From a virus, in the IMG/VR virus record IMGVR_UViG_3300018055_000003, positions 1-36,903 of that record: a DNA stretch of 36,903 nucleotides; one strand, written 5' to 3'. Below, in pieces: positions 36,432 to 36,903 of the stretch. Under the pieces are notes generated by a model that was given only the letters and a program-made list of their open reading frames with translations, ran no database searches and was not told where the DNA came from. How positions within the stretch are numbered: the first letter of the stretch is position 1; each line of letters starts with the position of its first letter. The translations under genes and the position numbers were made by a program.

Positions 36432-36903
36432 TCACCATCTCTCGTTCAAATCGGCGAGCCGCATCTCCTCAGCCAGGTCCACCGCGCCCGCGCGCCGCTT
36501 TTTCAAAAACTCCAGCAACCGCTCATTCGTTCGCATCTCGGGCCACCAGCACGGTACCCCAATCTCGGCAAAGAATTGCTCCTCGGTCGGCGTCTCGAGC
36601 CGCTGCCCGCGCCGCCACAAAAAGCCGTCCTTCATGGCCATGTCCAGCGGCATCGCCCCACTCCACGAAATGCGCGTCACCAGCGTCCGATTGAAATCCC
36701 CCGGCCCGGTGCGCACCGCCAGGTGCACGCCCCAGTTATCCGCATGAGCAAAGTACAACTCGACCACCGCCGCCGTGGCCACGTGCACCAGGCGCTTGTA
36801 ACGCGGCCCATTCCGCCGGACCTGGCGATCCCACGCCATGTTCCCGCCCGCGATCATTTCATCGAGCACGCGCTCGATCACCGGCGCGGGCCTTCTATCG
36901 AAC
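36432..36903 (-). CDS. PolX-like nucleotidyltransferase, C-terminal part (starts at 287)
   Basis: The continuation of the gene that starts at 287. Residues about 63-211 include VVELYFAHADNWGVHLAVRT and GPGDFNRTLV, the segment after the catalytic carboxylates in DNA polymerase beta-like enzymes: the third acidic position is E103 rather than Asp. EEQFFAEIGVPCWWPEMRTN resembles the thumb-end motif of PolX (LGLPY-x-P-x-x-R). Bases 36781-36903 duplicate 1-123, so only 36432-36780 are new sequence. The enzyme is small, lacking the 8-kDa lyase and PHP domains. Confidence 0.8.
   Translation of the reverse strand, partial: FDRRPAPVIERVLDEMIAGGNMAWDRQVRRNGPRYKRLVHVATAAVVELYFAHADNWGVHLAVRTGPGDFNRTLVTRISWSGAMPLDMAMKDGFLWRRGQRLETPTEEQFFAEIGVPCWWPEMRTNERLLEFLKKRRAGAVDLAEEMRLADLNERW
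36781..36903. repeat. Terminal direct repeat, copy 2 (circular overlap)
   Basis: Identical to 1-123; see the first entry for interpretation. Confidence 0.95.

Noticed and set aside
36781-36903. Physical short terminal repeat on packaged DNA
   Set aside because: A 123-bp identity is equally explained by assembly overlap of a circular or permuted genome; only read-end mapping could show fixed termini.

Overview
The window is a complete circular phage genome of about 36.8 kb. Its last 123 bases (36781-36903) repeat its first 123 exactly, and one gene (a PolX-like nucleotidyltransferase) reads in frame across the join, so the true circle is 36,780 bp. The genes are those of a temperate siphovirus (Caudoviricetes): TerS, TerL, portal, prohead protease, HK97-type capsid, head-tail connectors, major tail protein, G/GT tail chaperones, tape measure, hub, fibres, a repressor and a tyrosine integrase beside a tRNA-derived attP. 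The intact attP means this is the excised or virion form, not an integrated prophage. A Chloroflexota host is suggested, not proved, by GTAGGGGCGCGG hairpins dispersed between genes and by a lipoprotein with a Thr/Pro-rich stalk, both of a style I associate with that phylum. The attP carries the 3' half of a tRNA-Pro, so the host site is probably a tRNA-Pro gene.

Layout. Almost everything is on the minus strand, so gene order reads from high to low coordinates. From 6789 down to 1205, and across the join to 36432, lies a DNA-metabolism and regulatory block: small DNA-binding proteins, a second tyrosine recombinase, a ParB-like protein, a PD-(D/E)XK nuclease-like protein and the PolX-like protein. 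From 36325 to 33375 are a zinc-ribbon protein and four consecutive membrane proteins. At 33217-32148 is a protein with a DnaA N-terminal domain next to an iteron-rich, origin-like segment. A promoter followed at once by an intrinsic terminator (32034-31945) precedes a lysis-type cassette (holin-like, Rz-like, third membrane protein), then packaging, head, tail and fibre genes down to 9264. The plus strand holds a repressor, a lipoprotein and the integrase (6925-9223), plus a two-gene cassette with its own promoter and terminator between terL and the portal region (27105-27895).

Four patterns stand out. (1) A family of about 14 imperfect 30-bp dyad elements lies mostly 9-17 bp upstream of minus-strand start codons, next to the ribosome binding site; several are joined to GTAGGGGCGCGG hairpins. 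(2) A 14-bp interrupted palindrome, ATGTCCACAGACAT, occurs exactly three times: upstream of the parB-like gene, beside attP, and in the putative origin. (3) The tail chaperone gene has a textbook -1 slippery site, AAACCCT, giving a 157-residue GT product. (4) terL has lost a recognisable start where an HNH gene with its own near-leaderless promoter has inserted. No endolysin, ParA, CRISPR array or complete tRNA was recognised.
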